64,000 nt of DNA, taken from Alphaproteobacteria bacterium. Its GTDB lineage: Bacteria > Pseudomonadota > Alphaproteobacteria > DSM-16000 > Inquilinaceae. The translations under genes and the position numbers were made by a program. Below are positions 8,477 through 16,219 of this stretch, in pieces. The notes beneath the pieces were generated by a model that was not told the DNA's origin, made no database searches, and worked only from the letters and a program-made list of their open reading frames with translations. The stretch is taken from positions 1 to 64,000 of the forward strand of contig JAAAOG010000196.1 of the NCBI GenBank assembly GCA_009909005.1. Direction: 5' to 3'. How positions within the stretch are numbered: the stretch's first letter is position 1; every line of letters begins with the position of its first letter.

Positions 8477-9839
8477 GCCCGTGCGCCGCCTGCCTTTCAC
8501 ACCGATGTTCCTCCTACTGCTCGCCCTCCTCGCCGGCTGCCAGTCGACCGCCATCTCGCCGGCCGAACTGGAAGCGCGGGAGGCCGCCGGCCGCGAAGCC
8601 CTGGCGGGCGAAGCGGCAGGCCTGGCCCCCTTCTTTGCCGACCTCTTTGCCCTGGAAGTCGGCGCGGCGACGCGTCCGGTGGTTATTATCCAGCTCGGCG
8701 ACAGCCACACCGCCGGCGACCGCTTCTCCGGTCGGCTGCGCGCCCTGTTCCAGCAGCAGTTCGGCGCCGCCGGCCGGGGCGTGCTGCCGCCGGGAGAGCC
8801 CTTCCCCTTCTTCCGGCCGACGCTGGTCGAGATCGAACAAAGCGCGGGCTGGGTCGCCCTGCCCAGCTTTCCCAATCCGTCGGGGGGCCTGTTCGGGCAT
8901 AGCGGCTACCGCCTGATCGGGGGCGATGCGGAAGACACCCTTGTGCTGCGCAGTACCGAAGAGGCGGGCTTTTCGCGGCTCATCCTCGGGGTGGTGCTGC
9001 ACCCGTCCGGCGGCACGTTCGCGCTCGCCGTCGACGGGCAGGAAATCCACCGCCAGTCGACGCGCGCCGAGCAGGTCCGTGCCGGACAGCTGGAAATGCC
9101 GGCTCCCCCCGGCAGCCGGCAGATGACCCTGACCGCCGCGGGCGACGGTCCGGTCGAGCTGCTGTTCTGGGGGATCGAGCGACCCGGCCCGGGGGTGGTC
9201 CTGGACAGCCATGGCGTTGTCGGCGCCAGTATCGCCATTATCGAAAGCTGGGACACGGGGACCGTCCGCTGGGGTCTCGGCCAGCGCGATCCCGCGCTGG
9301 TCATTCTGGCCTATGGGACCAATGAGGCGTTCCACCGCGATCTCGACCTGCAGGCCTATGCCGCCCGGGTGGACCGGCAGCTGGACCTCGTGGCAGAGGC
9401 GGTACCGGATGCGGCGATCCTGGTGGTGGGACCGCCCGACGCCAACCGCCTGCCGCGCGCCTGCTGGGGCGACGACTTGCGGGAGACCGCGCTCGATTAT
9501 GCCTGCGCGCCGCTGACCGCCGAGGAACGCGCGAACTATGCCAGCCTCTTCGGCGACGGCGTGCGCGATCCGGTGTGCCGCTGGCACCCGCCACCCGACC
9601 TGGCGTCCGTCCGCGACATCCTGCGCGACAGGGCGGCGGCGCACGGCCACATGTTCTGGGACTGGTCGACGGTGATGGAGGGAGCCTGCGGCACCCATCG
9701 CTGGGCCGCGGCCGATCCGCCGCTGGCTTTCTTCGACCACGTTCATCTGCAGCCGGAAGGCTACGCTCTCAGCGCCGACCGGCTCTTTGCTTTCCTGATG
9801 GAGCACTACGCCCGGTTCCGCGCCGCCGCCGGCTCCTGA
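8457..9839 (+). CDS. SGNH/GDSL hydrolase-like lipoprotein, acyltransferase partner
   Basis: 460 residues. The N-terminus carries a basic stretch, a Leu-rich helix and the lipobox LLAGC at about 24-28, so it should be a lipoprotein facing the periplasm. SGNH blocks are IQLGDSHTAGD (Ser nucleophile), AYGTNEA, and DHVHLQPEGY (catalytic Asp-His) near the C-terminus. About 150 residues between the first two blocks look like a beta-rich inserted domain, as in AlgX or PatB-type O-acetyltransferases. The ATG at 8457 has AGGA eight bases upstream and lies inside the previous gene. Together with the MBOAT gene it probably acetylates a periplasmic polysaccharide; the polymer is unknown. Confidence 0.85.
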   Translation: MLWVKSEPVRRLPFTPMFLLLLALLAGCQSTAISPAELEAREAAGREALAGEAAGLAPFFADLFALEVGAATRPVVIIQLGDSHTAGDRFSGRLRALFQQQFGAAGRGVLPPGEPFPFFRPTLVEIEQSAGWVALPSFPNPSGGLFGHSGYRLIGGDAEDTLVLRSTEEAGFSRLILGVVLHPSGGTFALAVDGQEIHRQSTRAEQVRAGQLEMPAPPGSRQMTLTAAGDGPVELLFWGIERPGPGVVLDSHGVVGASIAIIESWDTGTVRWGLGQRDPALVILAYGTNEAFHRDLDLQAYAARVDRQLDLVAEAVPDAAILVVGPPDANRLPRACWGDDLRETALDYACAPLTAEERANYASLFGDGVRDPVCRWHPPPDLASVRDILRDRAAAHGHMFWDWSTVMEGACGTHRWAAADPPLAFFDHVHLQPEGYALSADRLFAFLMEHYARFRAAAGS

Positions 9840-9866
9840 GCGGAGCGGGGGCAAGCGAGCCGGGCC

Positions 9867-11282
9867 ATGCTGTTTCCGACCCTCGATTTCGGCGTCTTCT
9901 TTCTGGTGGTCTTCGCGGTCAGCTGGGCGCTGTACCGGCAGCTGGACCTGCGCAAGGCCTTTCTCGTCGGTGCCAGCTATTTCTTTTACGGCTACTGGGA
10001 CTGGCGTTTCTGTTTCCTGCTGCTGGGTTCGTCGCTGATCAATTACCTGGCCGGCCGCATTCTCGACCATCCGCGGACCAGCCCGGGCCTGCGCCGTTGG
10101 GTCCTGCGCGGGGCGATCGTCGCCAATCTCGGCAGTCTCGGCTTCTTCAAGTATTACGAATTCTTCATCGCCTCGCTGAACGACCTGATGTGGGATCTCG
10201 GGCTGGAGCGGGAGCTGCCCTTCCTCGAAGTGATCCTCCCGGTCGGCATTTCCTTCTTCACCTTCCAGGGCATCTCCTATGTCGTCGACGTCTATCGGCG
10301 CGACATAGCGGCGTCGCGCTCGCTGCTCGACGTCATGCTCTATATCTCGTTCTTCCCGCAGCTCGTCGCCGGACCGATCGTCCGGGCCCAGACGCTGCTG
10401 CCGCAGATCGAGGCGCGGCCCGACCCGAACCGGATCCTCGCCACCTATGGCGTCATGCTGGTGGTGCTCGGCCTCTTCAAGAAGATGATCGTCGCCAATT
10501 ACCTGGCGACGGAAATGGTCGACATGGCATTCTTCGACCCGGCGCTCTACGGCCCGGTCGACCTGACCCTCGCCATCTGGGGCTACGCCATTCAGATCTA
10601 CTGCGACTTCAGCGCCTATAGCGACATCGCCATCGGCGTTGCGGCGCTGCTCGGCTATCGCTTCCAGAAGAACTTCAACCAGCCCTACCGCGCCGAGAGC
10701 ATCCGCGAACTCTGGCGCCGCTGGCACATCTCGCTGTCCACCTGGCTGCGCGACTATCTGTATATCCCCCTCGGGGGCGACCGAGGCCCGCCCTGGCGGG
10801 TGCGGCTCAACATGTTCCTGACCATGCTGCTCGGCGGCATCTGGCACGGTGCCGCCTGGACCTTCGTCTTCTGGGGGGCCCTGCACGGCGCGGCGCTGGT
10901 CCTGGAGCGCTGGCTGGGCCTGGTGGGGAAGGACGGAACGCGACCGGTCTGGCGCCGGGCCGTGGCGGTGGCGCTGACCTTCAACTTCACCTGCCTGGCC
11001 TATATCTTCTTCCGGGCCGAGACCTTCGAGGGGGCGGTGCTGTACCTCGTCTCCTTCGCCAACCTTGACGCCCCGGTAGAATTCGCAACACCCTTCCTGA
11101 TCGCGCTGGTCTTCATCCCCTTTGCCGCTCAGTTCCTGCCGGAGGATACGCTGGAGCGCTGCGAAGCGCGCATCCGGCATTGGCCGCTGGCGGTGCGCGG
11201 CGCCCTGGCCGGCTTCGCCGTCGCGGCGATCGACGCCTTCGGTCCGGAAGGCATCGCCCCGTTCATCTACTTCCAGTTCTAG
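9867..11282 (+). CDS. MBOAT family O-acyltransferase (AlgI/PatA-like)
   Basis: 471 residues with about ten membrane helices. The family core reads CDFSAYSDIAIG, FNQPYRAESIRELWRRWHISL and LGGIWHGAAWTFVFWG; the presumed catalytic His is about residue 327. Such proteins carry acetyl or other acyl groups across the inner membrane to an SGNH-fold partner, as in AlgI with AlgX/J or PatA with PatB. Both partner types are encoded directly upstream. No glycan polymerase sits beside it, so the acceptor is unknown; cellulose, alginate-like polymers and peptidoglycan are all possible. A small membrane protein gene follows after 10 bases. Confidence 0.93.
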   Translation: MLFPTLDFGVFFLVVFAVSWALYRQLDLRKAFLVGASYFFYGYWDWRFCFLLLGSSLINYLAGRILDHPRTSPGLRRWVLRGAIVANLGSLGFFKYYEFFIASLNDLMWDLGLERELPFLEVILPVGISFFTFQGISYVVDVYRRDIAASRSLLDVMLYISFFPQLVAGPIVRAQTLLPQIEARPDPNRILATYGVMLVVLGLFKKMIVANYLATEMVDMAFFDPALYGPVDLTLAIWGYAIQIYCDFSAYSDIAIGVAALLGYRFQKNFNQPYRAESIRELWRRWHISLSTWLRDYLYIPLGGDRGPPWRVRLNMFLTMLLGGIWHGAAWTFVFWGALHGAALVLERWLGLVGKDGTRPVWRRAVAVALTFNFTCLAYIFFRAETFEGAVLYLVSFANLDAPVEFATPFLIALVFIPFAAQFLPEDTLERCEARIRHWPLAVRGALAGFAVAAIDAFGPEGIAPFIYFQF

Positions 11283-11292
11283 AGGCAGCGCC

Positions 11293-11595
11293 ATGGCCCA
11301 GAGCGGACACAGCCCCTTTCGCCGGCATTTCAGCGAGCTCGACCTGAGCGCGCGCATGCATACCGAGCCCCTGCGGCGCACCGCCTGGCTGATCGCCATC
11401 GGCACCCTCGTCTCGGCCTGCTTCGCGTCCGAGGTTTTTTACAGCTGGGCCTTCAACCTGCCGCTCTGGACGGGACCGGTGCGCGACACCATCCTCCCCG
11501 TGGCGGAAGGCTGGCACGACGCCATGACCACGCTCGGCCTGACCGAGGTCCAGGCGGCGTTGCGCGACCTTCTGCAGGCCTTCCGAGACTGGTAG
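11293..11595 (+). CDS. Small single-pass membrane protein of the acyltransferase operon
   Basis: A 100-residue protein of no family I recognise. The ATG at 11293 lies 10 bases after the MBOAT stop, with GAGGCAGCG upstream. One hydrophobic helix at about residues 30-52 (starting AWLIAIGTLVSA) is followed by a mildly amphipathic C-terminus. Its position suggests an accessory subunit of the acyltransferase complex, comparable to the small anchors in other acylation operons; this is inference. The reading frame is open well upstream, but that part overlaps the MBOAT gene in another frame. Confidence 0.7.
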   Translation: MAQSGHSPFRRHFSELDLSARMHTEPLRRTAWLIAIGTLVSACFASEVFYSWAFNLPLWTGPVRDTILPVAEGWHDAMTTLGLTEVQAALRDLLQAFRDW

Positions 11596-11638
11596 GTGGA
11601 TGGCGGGAGAACCCGGTCTACCCGGGACGGCACCGGGC

Positions 11639-11959
11639 TCAGTCGGCTTCGCCGCTGGTCGCCGATTGGCCGCTCCCCGCGGGGTCGATAAAGCGGATGC
11701 CGAGATCGCCCAGCTTTTCCCAGACGACCTCGCCGAAGAACTCGCCGACCCGGTCGATGGTCAGTTTGACCCTTGGACGGCCCTGGAGGGGCTCGGCCAT
11801 GGTCACGCGGGCGCCCCCGGCGGAGATGTCCATGAGGTTGACGCTCACTTCGGCCGCATGGCCATTGTTCTGCACCAGCTTGCCGGTCCAGAAAACAGGC
11901 AGGCGCTTGTGCTCCCGACGCTCTTCAGGCGTCGCTTCGCTGCAACTCCTGTCGCTCAT
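11639..11959 (-). CDS. PilZ domain protein, c-di-GMP receptor
   Basis: 106 residues, essentially a stand-alone PilZ domain. The two binding motifs are visible: RREHKR near the N-terminus (RxxxR) and D-I-S-A-G-G-A (D/NxSxxG) about 25 residues later. It should bind c-di-GMP and act as an adaptor. I chose ATG 11957-11959 because GAGGA lies eight bases upstream; an ATG at 11977 adds six residues without a clear ribosome site. It is convergent with the acyltransferase operon and divergent from the ThDP enzyme gene. Confidence 0.88.
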   Translation of the reverse strand: MSDRSCSEATPEERREHKRLPVFWTGKLVQNNGHAAEVSVNLMDISAGGARVTMAEPLQGRPRVKLTIDRVGEFFGEVVWEKLGDLGIRFIDPAGSGQSATSGEAD

Positions 11960-12151
11960 CGGCGGCGTCCTCGTCATGGGCACGGATTCCGGGGTCAGGA
12001 ATGTCACTCCGCTGACGCTAGGCGAAAAGGCTTGCGCAAATGTTAAAGGCGCGCCCTTGAAACAAGGTTGAGGCGTTTGCCGCACAATAGTCCCCCGGAT
12101 TGGCCCGGCCTGCCGGGTTGGGATTCTGGAATCAGAGGCGAAATACAGCCT

Positions 12152-13843
12152 ATGAACGAGGGACGGGCAGGCCGCACGGCCGCAACCGCGCTGGTCGACG
12201 CTCTGGTGCTGCAGGGCACCGAGCGGGTCTTCTGCGTGCCGGGCGAGAGCTTCCTGGGGGTGCTCGACGCGCTCTATGAAAGGCGCGCGGCAATCGCCAC
12301 CATCGCCTGCCGGCAGGAAGGCGGCGCCGCTTACATGGCCGAGGCCCATGGCAAGCTGACCAACCGGCCCGGCATCGCTTTTGCCAGCCGCGGCCCCGGC
12401 GCCTGCAACGCGGCGATCGGCGTGCATGCCGCCCGCCAGGATTCGACGCCGATGATCCTGTTCGTCGGGCAGGTCGGGCTGGCGCAGGCCGGTCGCGAGG
12501 CGTTTCAGGAAGTCGATGTCGGAACGACCTTTGCCGGACTCGCCAAGGCGACACTGCGGCTCGACGACCCCGACCGCACGCCGGAGACCGTCGCCCGGGC
12601 CTTCACCCTGGCCATGACCGGCCGGCCGGGCCCGGTGGTGGTCGCCCTGCCGGAAGACGTGCTCTCCCGCCCCTGCACGGCGCCGGACATTCCGCCGGGA
12701 CACTGCGCCGAACCCGGGCCGGATGACGCGGCGATGGCCGCCCTCGGTCAGCGCCTGCGCTCAGCCGCCCGGCCGCTGCTGATCGCCGGCGGCAGCCTCT
12801 GGACGGCGGAAGCGCGCGGAGACCTGGAGGCCCTGGCCGCACGTCTATGCCTGCCCGTGGCCACCGCCTTCCGGCGGGCCGACCATATCGACAATGACCA
12901 TCTGTGCTATGCCGGCGATCTCGGGCTCGGCGCCAACCCGGACCTCGCCGCCATGGTCCGCGAGTCCGACTGCCTCATCGCCCTGGGCGCCCGCCTCGAC
13001 GAGCCGACGACCGCCGGCTATACGCGGCCGGCCGCGCCGCACCCGGCCCGGAGTCTCATCCATATCCACCCCGATCCGGGCGAGCCGGGCCGCGTGTTTC
13101 GGACCGATCTGGCGATCACGGCGTCCGGGCCCCGCGCCGCCGCCGCCATGCGCGCCGCGCTGGAGAGCGGCCCCTGGGCCGACATGCAGCCTTTTGCTGA
13201 AGCTTGGCGGGCGCGCGGGCGGTCGGCCTATGAGGCCTGGCAGCGGCCCCGCCCCTGCCCCGGACCGGTGCAGCTGGCGGAGATCGTCGCCTGGCTGCGC
13301 GAGAGACTGCCGGCGCACTCGATCGTCACCAACGGCGCCGGCAATTATGCGGGCTGGATCAGCCGGTACTACCGGTTCCGACGCTTTCGCAGCCAACTGG
13401 CGCCGACCGTCGGGGCGATGGGCTATGGGGTGCCCGCGGCGATCGCCGCAAAGCTCGCCTGCCCCGATCGCCCGGTGCTGTCGGTCAACGGCGATGGCTG
13501 TTTCCTGATGAACGGACAGGAACTGGCGACGGCCGTTGCCCACCGCCTCGCCATCGTCTTCCTGGTGATCAACAACGGCCTGTACGGCACCATCCGCATG
13601 CACCAGGAAAAGACCTTCCCCGGCCGGCCGATCGCCACCGACATTGCCGGGCCGGATTTCGCCGCGCTGGCCCGCGCCTATGGCGCACAGGGCGAAACGG
13701 TCGTCGATACGGCATCCTTCGCGCCGGCCTGCGAGCGGGCGCTGGCAGCCGGCGGCCCGGCCCTGATCGACCTCAGGCTCGACCCCGACGCCATCTCGAC
13801 GACGGCCAGTCTGGCCGATCTCGGCGGCAGACCCGTTCCCTAA
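12152..13843 (+). CDS. Thiamine diphosphate-dependent enzyme (acetolactate synthase-like)
   Basis: 563 residues with the three-domain architecture of the family. The Pyr domain has the catalytic Glu in CRQEGGAAYMAEAHGK. A central domain carries RPLLIAGG. The PP domain has GDGCFLMNGQEL followed by NN, the metal and ThDP motif. It resembles ALS, oxalyl-CoA decarboxylase and similar decarboxylases or ligases. No small ALS subunit or ilvC follows, so it is probably not the branched-chain enzyme; the substrate is unassigned. The start is ATG 12152, with GAGGCG upstream at rather long spacing. The frame continues to 12068, but that part is not protein-like. Confidence 0.88.
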   Translation: MNEGRAGRTAATALVDALVLQGTERVFCVPGESFLGVLDALYERRAAIATIACRQEGGAAYMAEAHGKLTNRPGIAFASRGPGACNAAIGVHAARQDSTPMILFVGQVGLAQAGREAFQEVDVGTTFAGLAKATLRLDDPDRTPETVARAFTLAMTGRPGPVVVALPEDVLSRPCTAPDIPPGHCAEPGPDDAAMAALGQRLRSAARPLLIAGGSLWTAEARGDLEALAARLCLPVATAFRRADHIDNDHLCYAGDLGLGANPDLAAMVRESDCLIALGARLDEPTTAGYTRPAAPHPARSLIHIHPDPGEPGRVFRTDLAITASGPRAAAAMRAALESGPWADMQPFAEAWRARGRSAYEAWQRPRPCPGPVQLAEIVAWLRERLPAHSIVTNGAGNYAGWISRYYRFRRFRSQLAPTVGAMGYGVPAAIAAKLACPDRPVLSVNGDGCFLMNGQELATAVAHRLAIVFLVINNGLYGTIRMHQEKTFPGRPIATDIAGPDFAALARAYGAQGETVVDTASFAPACERALAAGGPALIDLRLDPDAISTTASLADLGGRPVP

Positions 13844-13871
13844 AGAAAACGCCGGGCCTTTCAGCCCGGCG
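13841..13871 (-). terminator. Rho-independent terminator, best oriented for the minus strand
   Basis: An 8-bp stem (CGCCGGGC with GCCCGGCG, 13850-13857 and 13864-13871) closes a 6-base loop. Read on the minus strand it is followed by GTTTTCTTTA (13850-13841), a U-rich tract. It would end transcripts of the 75-residue gene at 13929-14156. It may also act for the ThDP gene on the plus strand, but there the tail has no U run. Confidence 0.65.
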
Positions 13872-13928
13872 CCTGCAAGTTCAGTCGAGGTCCAGAGCGC
13901 CCGCGAGGGGGCGCCATGACCTTTTATA

Positions 13929-14156
13929 TTACCAGTTCTCGTCGGCTGCTGAGCAGACGATGAGCGGGGCCTCGTTGGCAAAATCGTCCGGAACCGGGCT
14001 GTCCTGTCCGGACTCGCCGCCCCGGTCACCGGCCCCATAACGCGGCCAGTCGGCGATAATCGCCTCATTGGGAAACCCGACCATGATCGGACCGTCGTGA
14101 TCGGACAGCCCGGCCGGCGCCTCGAGAGCGCCGGGGAACGAGTCAAAGGGGCTCAT
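13929..14156 (-). CDS. 75-residue hypothetical protein with strong ribosome site
   Basis: I do not recognise this protein. The ATG at 14154-14156 has a perfect GAGGAG eight bases upstream and its 3' side has a terminator, so it is probably a genuine one-gene unit. It is acidic and Gly/Pro/Asp-rich, with no membrane segment or signal peptide. The segment DHDGPIMVGFPNEAIIADW is followed by YGAGDRGGESGQDS and the protein ends SAADENW. One Cys lies ten residues from the end. Its compact acidic form could suit a peptide precursor or a small regulator, but no modifying enzyme is nearby. It sits at the edge of an AT-rich non-coding stretch. Confidence 0.6.
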   Translation of the reverse strand: MSPFDSFPGALEAPAGLSDHDGPIMVGFPNEAIIADWPRYGAGDRGGESGQDSPVPDDFANEAPLIVCSAADENW

Positions 14157-14719
14157 TGGGGGACTCCTCGTCAAACATTGGGGGAAGACGTTGACGAAGG
14201 GGAGCGAACCTTGGCAGCTGCGCCAGGGGCTCGATGGGCTCCTCATTCACCTCGCCATGATGCCGGACGGACCTGTGTGATCCACGACATCGCCGCTAAT
14301 GTGGCGGCTGGAAGCGGCTTTGTAAATAGCCGATCGGGTATTTCTGAAATTATATTGTGACCAAAATCCCACACATTTGCATTCTGCAACGATTTTTCTT
14401 AAGATTTTGTCTTCGCGCATGCACAATATATCAAGGAATGGTAAGGAAATATAATTTTTGACAGCAGTTTCCATTGAGACAAAGCTTTCTGTCGTTCAAG
14501 TTCAAAGGTTTACGCCTTTCGTATGGGGGCCCCGCGAGGGCATCGACAAGAGAGCCGGCCTTTGGCGAGACACCCCGGATCAAAACCGGCAAAATTCTAC
14601 GCATATGAACGTATAGAAACTCAAAAATACTTTTTGTTTGGACAAAGACACATTTCAGTAAGGATTGCTTTCTAAGCTTCCGAACTCAGGCAGAACAGGT
14701 TTGGCATGGAGGCGGCCGG
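14157..14719. other. AT-rich non-coding island, about 560 bases
   Basis: From about 14280 to 14700 the base composition falls visibly, with runs such as AAATTATATTGTG, CACAATATATC and AATATAATTTTTGAC. It is flanked by ordinary high-GC coding sequence. I see no open frame with a credible start; the longest one (minus strand, 14247-14474) lacks a ribosome site. It must contain the promoters of the divergent 75-residue gene and the ATPase gene at 14720. I see no perfect sigma70 pair, tRNA or known riboswitch. A non-coding RNA or a nucleoid-protein-bound regulatory region would be compatible. Confidence 0.5.
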
Positions 14720-16195
14720 ATGCGGATTGGCGATCTTCTTGTGGCGCATGGCCTCGTCACGCGCGAGGAAATCGACGAGGCCATGGAAACACAAGGCAAC
14801 GAAGGCGGCCGACTGGGCGACATCCTTGAAGGCAAAGGACAGGTCAGCCGCGACGCCATCGAAAGCGTCCTCGAGCAGGTTCCGAAGGTTCCCAAGACGA
14901 TCGAGGATACCGGTCTCACCGAAACCGCGCTCCTCCGCCTCCTGGTCAAGTCGATGGCGATCGACGGCTTCGAGACGCCGACGCAGTTCGTCAACCGGCT
15001 CAAGCTGCCGTTCAGCGTCGTGAACGAATTGCTGCGCCGCGCCACCGACAAGAAACTGATGGAAGCCCTCGGCGCGACCGACATCCGGGCCACGGAACTG
15101 CGTTACGGCCTGACCAATATCGGGCGGGACTGGGCCCAGGCGGCGCTGTTCCAGAACCAGTATGTCGGCGCGGCGCCCATCCCCCTCGCCCGCTTCTGCC
15201 AGCAGGTGCGGCTGCAGCGCATCGTCAACGAACGCTTCGACCGCCAGACCATCCAGAATGCCTTTGACGGGCTGGTCATGCCCGACGGCCTGATCCGCAA
15301 GATCGGGCCGGCCGTGAACGCCATGCGGGCGGTGCTGATGTACGGCCCGCCGGGAAACGGCAAGACGACAATCGCCGAAAAGGTCGGCCGGATTTTTAAG
15401 CACTTCGTGTTCGTGCCGCATGCCCTGGACGTCGACGGCCAGATCATCAAGGTCTTCGATCCTTCCGTCCATGCGCCGGTGACGACGGAAGGCAGCGTGC
15501 AGATCGCCCAGACCACCTCGCTCGTCCGCGCCCGTGAGGGAGATTACGACCAGCGCTTCGTGCCGTGCCGGCGGCCGATCGTCATTGTCGGCGGCGAGTT
15601 GACGCTCGACATGCTCGACCTGCAGTTCAACCAGGTGGCCCGGTTCTACGAGGCGCCGCTGCATGTCAAGGCGCTGAACGGCACGTTCATCATCGACGAT
15701 TTCGGCCGCCAGCTGGTCCGCCCGCAGGAACTCCTGAACCGCTGGATCGTGCCGCTGGAAAGCCGGGTCGATTACCTGAAACTGCACACCGGCAACAGCT
15801 TCAGCGTGCCCTTCGACGAGTTCGTGGTGTTCTCGACGAACCTCACCCCCGAGGATCTGGTCGATCCCGCCTTTCTCCGCCGCATTCCCTACAAGCTGGA
15901 GATCGGCAACCCGTCTCCGGCCGATTATCGCAAGGTCTTCCAGCTGGTGGCCGACGGCAAGGGCCTCTATCTCGATGACGAGGTGTTCGAGGCCATCAGG
16001 ACCGAACTGGCCGCCAAATCCCAGCCGCTCGCCTTCTACCATGCCAAATTCATCACCGATCAGGTGCTGGCCGCCTGCAAATATGAAGGCCGCAAGCCGG
16101 CACTGACCAGGGATCTGGTCCTGGAAGCGCTGGACAACCTCTTCATGCACCAGCACGAACCCGATCCGCTGGTGCGGACGGCGGCCCGGGTCTGA
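14720..16195 (+). CDS. AAA-type ATPase with N-terminal MshEN c-di-GMP-binding domain
   Basis: 491 residues, no membrane segment. Residues 2-54 contain two 24-residue MshEN motifs separated by exactly five residues: RIGDLLVAHGLV...Q (2-25) and RLGDILEGKGQV...Q (31-53), the arrangement known to bind c-di-GMP in MshE-type ATPases. A linker leads to an AAA domain with Walker A GPPGNGKTT at 209-217, Walker B FIIDD near 326-327 and a FSTNL sensor-1-like segment followed by an arginine pair FLRRIP. The start ATG 14720 has GGAGG seven bases upstream. The second half does not look like a GspE secretion ATPase. The partner is unknown. The gene stands alone, convergent with a histidine kinase. Confidence 0.85.
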   Translation: MRIGDLLVAHGLVTREEIDEAMETQGNEGGRLGDILEGKGQVSRDAIESVLEQVPKVPKTIEDTGLTETALLRLLVKSMAIDGFETPTQFVNRLKLPFSVVNELLRRATDKKLMEALGATDIRATELRYGLTNIGRDWAQAALFQNQYVGAAPIPLARFCQQVRLQRIVNERFDRQTIQNAFDGLVMPDGLIRKIGPAVNAMRAVLMYGPPGNGKTTIAEKVGRIFKHFVFVPHALDVDGQIIKVFDPSVHAPVTTEGSVQIAQTTSLVRAREGDYDQRFVPCRRPIVIVGGELTLDMLDLQFNQVARFYEAPLHVKALNGTFIIDDFGRQLVRPQELLNRWIVPLESRVDYLKLHTGNSFSVPFDEFVVFSTNLTPEDLVDPAFLRRIPYKLEIGNPSPADYRKVFQLVADGKGLYLDDEVFEAIRTELAAKSQPLAFYHAKFITDQVLAACKYEGRKPALTRDLVLEALDNLFMHQHEPDPLVRTAARV

Positions 16196-16219
16196 GCCGG
16201 GCGCCCGGCCGGGCGGCGG

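Noticed and set aside
8514-11405. A minus-strand open frame of about 960 codons opposite the acyltransferase operon
   Set aside because: No recognisable motif, and it mirrors the SGNH and MBOAT genes on the other strand.
12068-12151. Upstream extension of the ThDP enzyme
   Set aside because: The 28 extra residues are unlike family N-termini, and the ATG at 12152 aligns with the expected start.
14247-14474. A 75-codon minus-strand frame within the AT-rich island
   Set aside because: No ribosome site at its ATG and no protein-like pattern; it ends in the 5' region of the next gene.
16196-16209. A 14-base perfect palindrome between two convergent genes
   Set aside because: A short GC palindrome without U tract is not enough to call a terminator in this GC-rich sequence.
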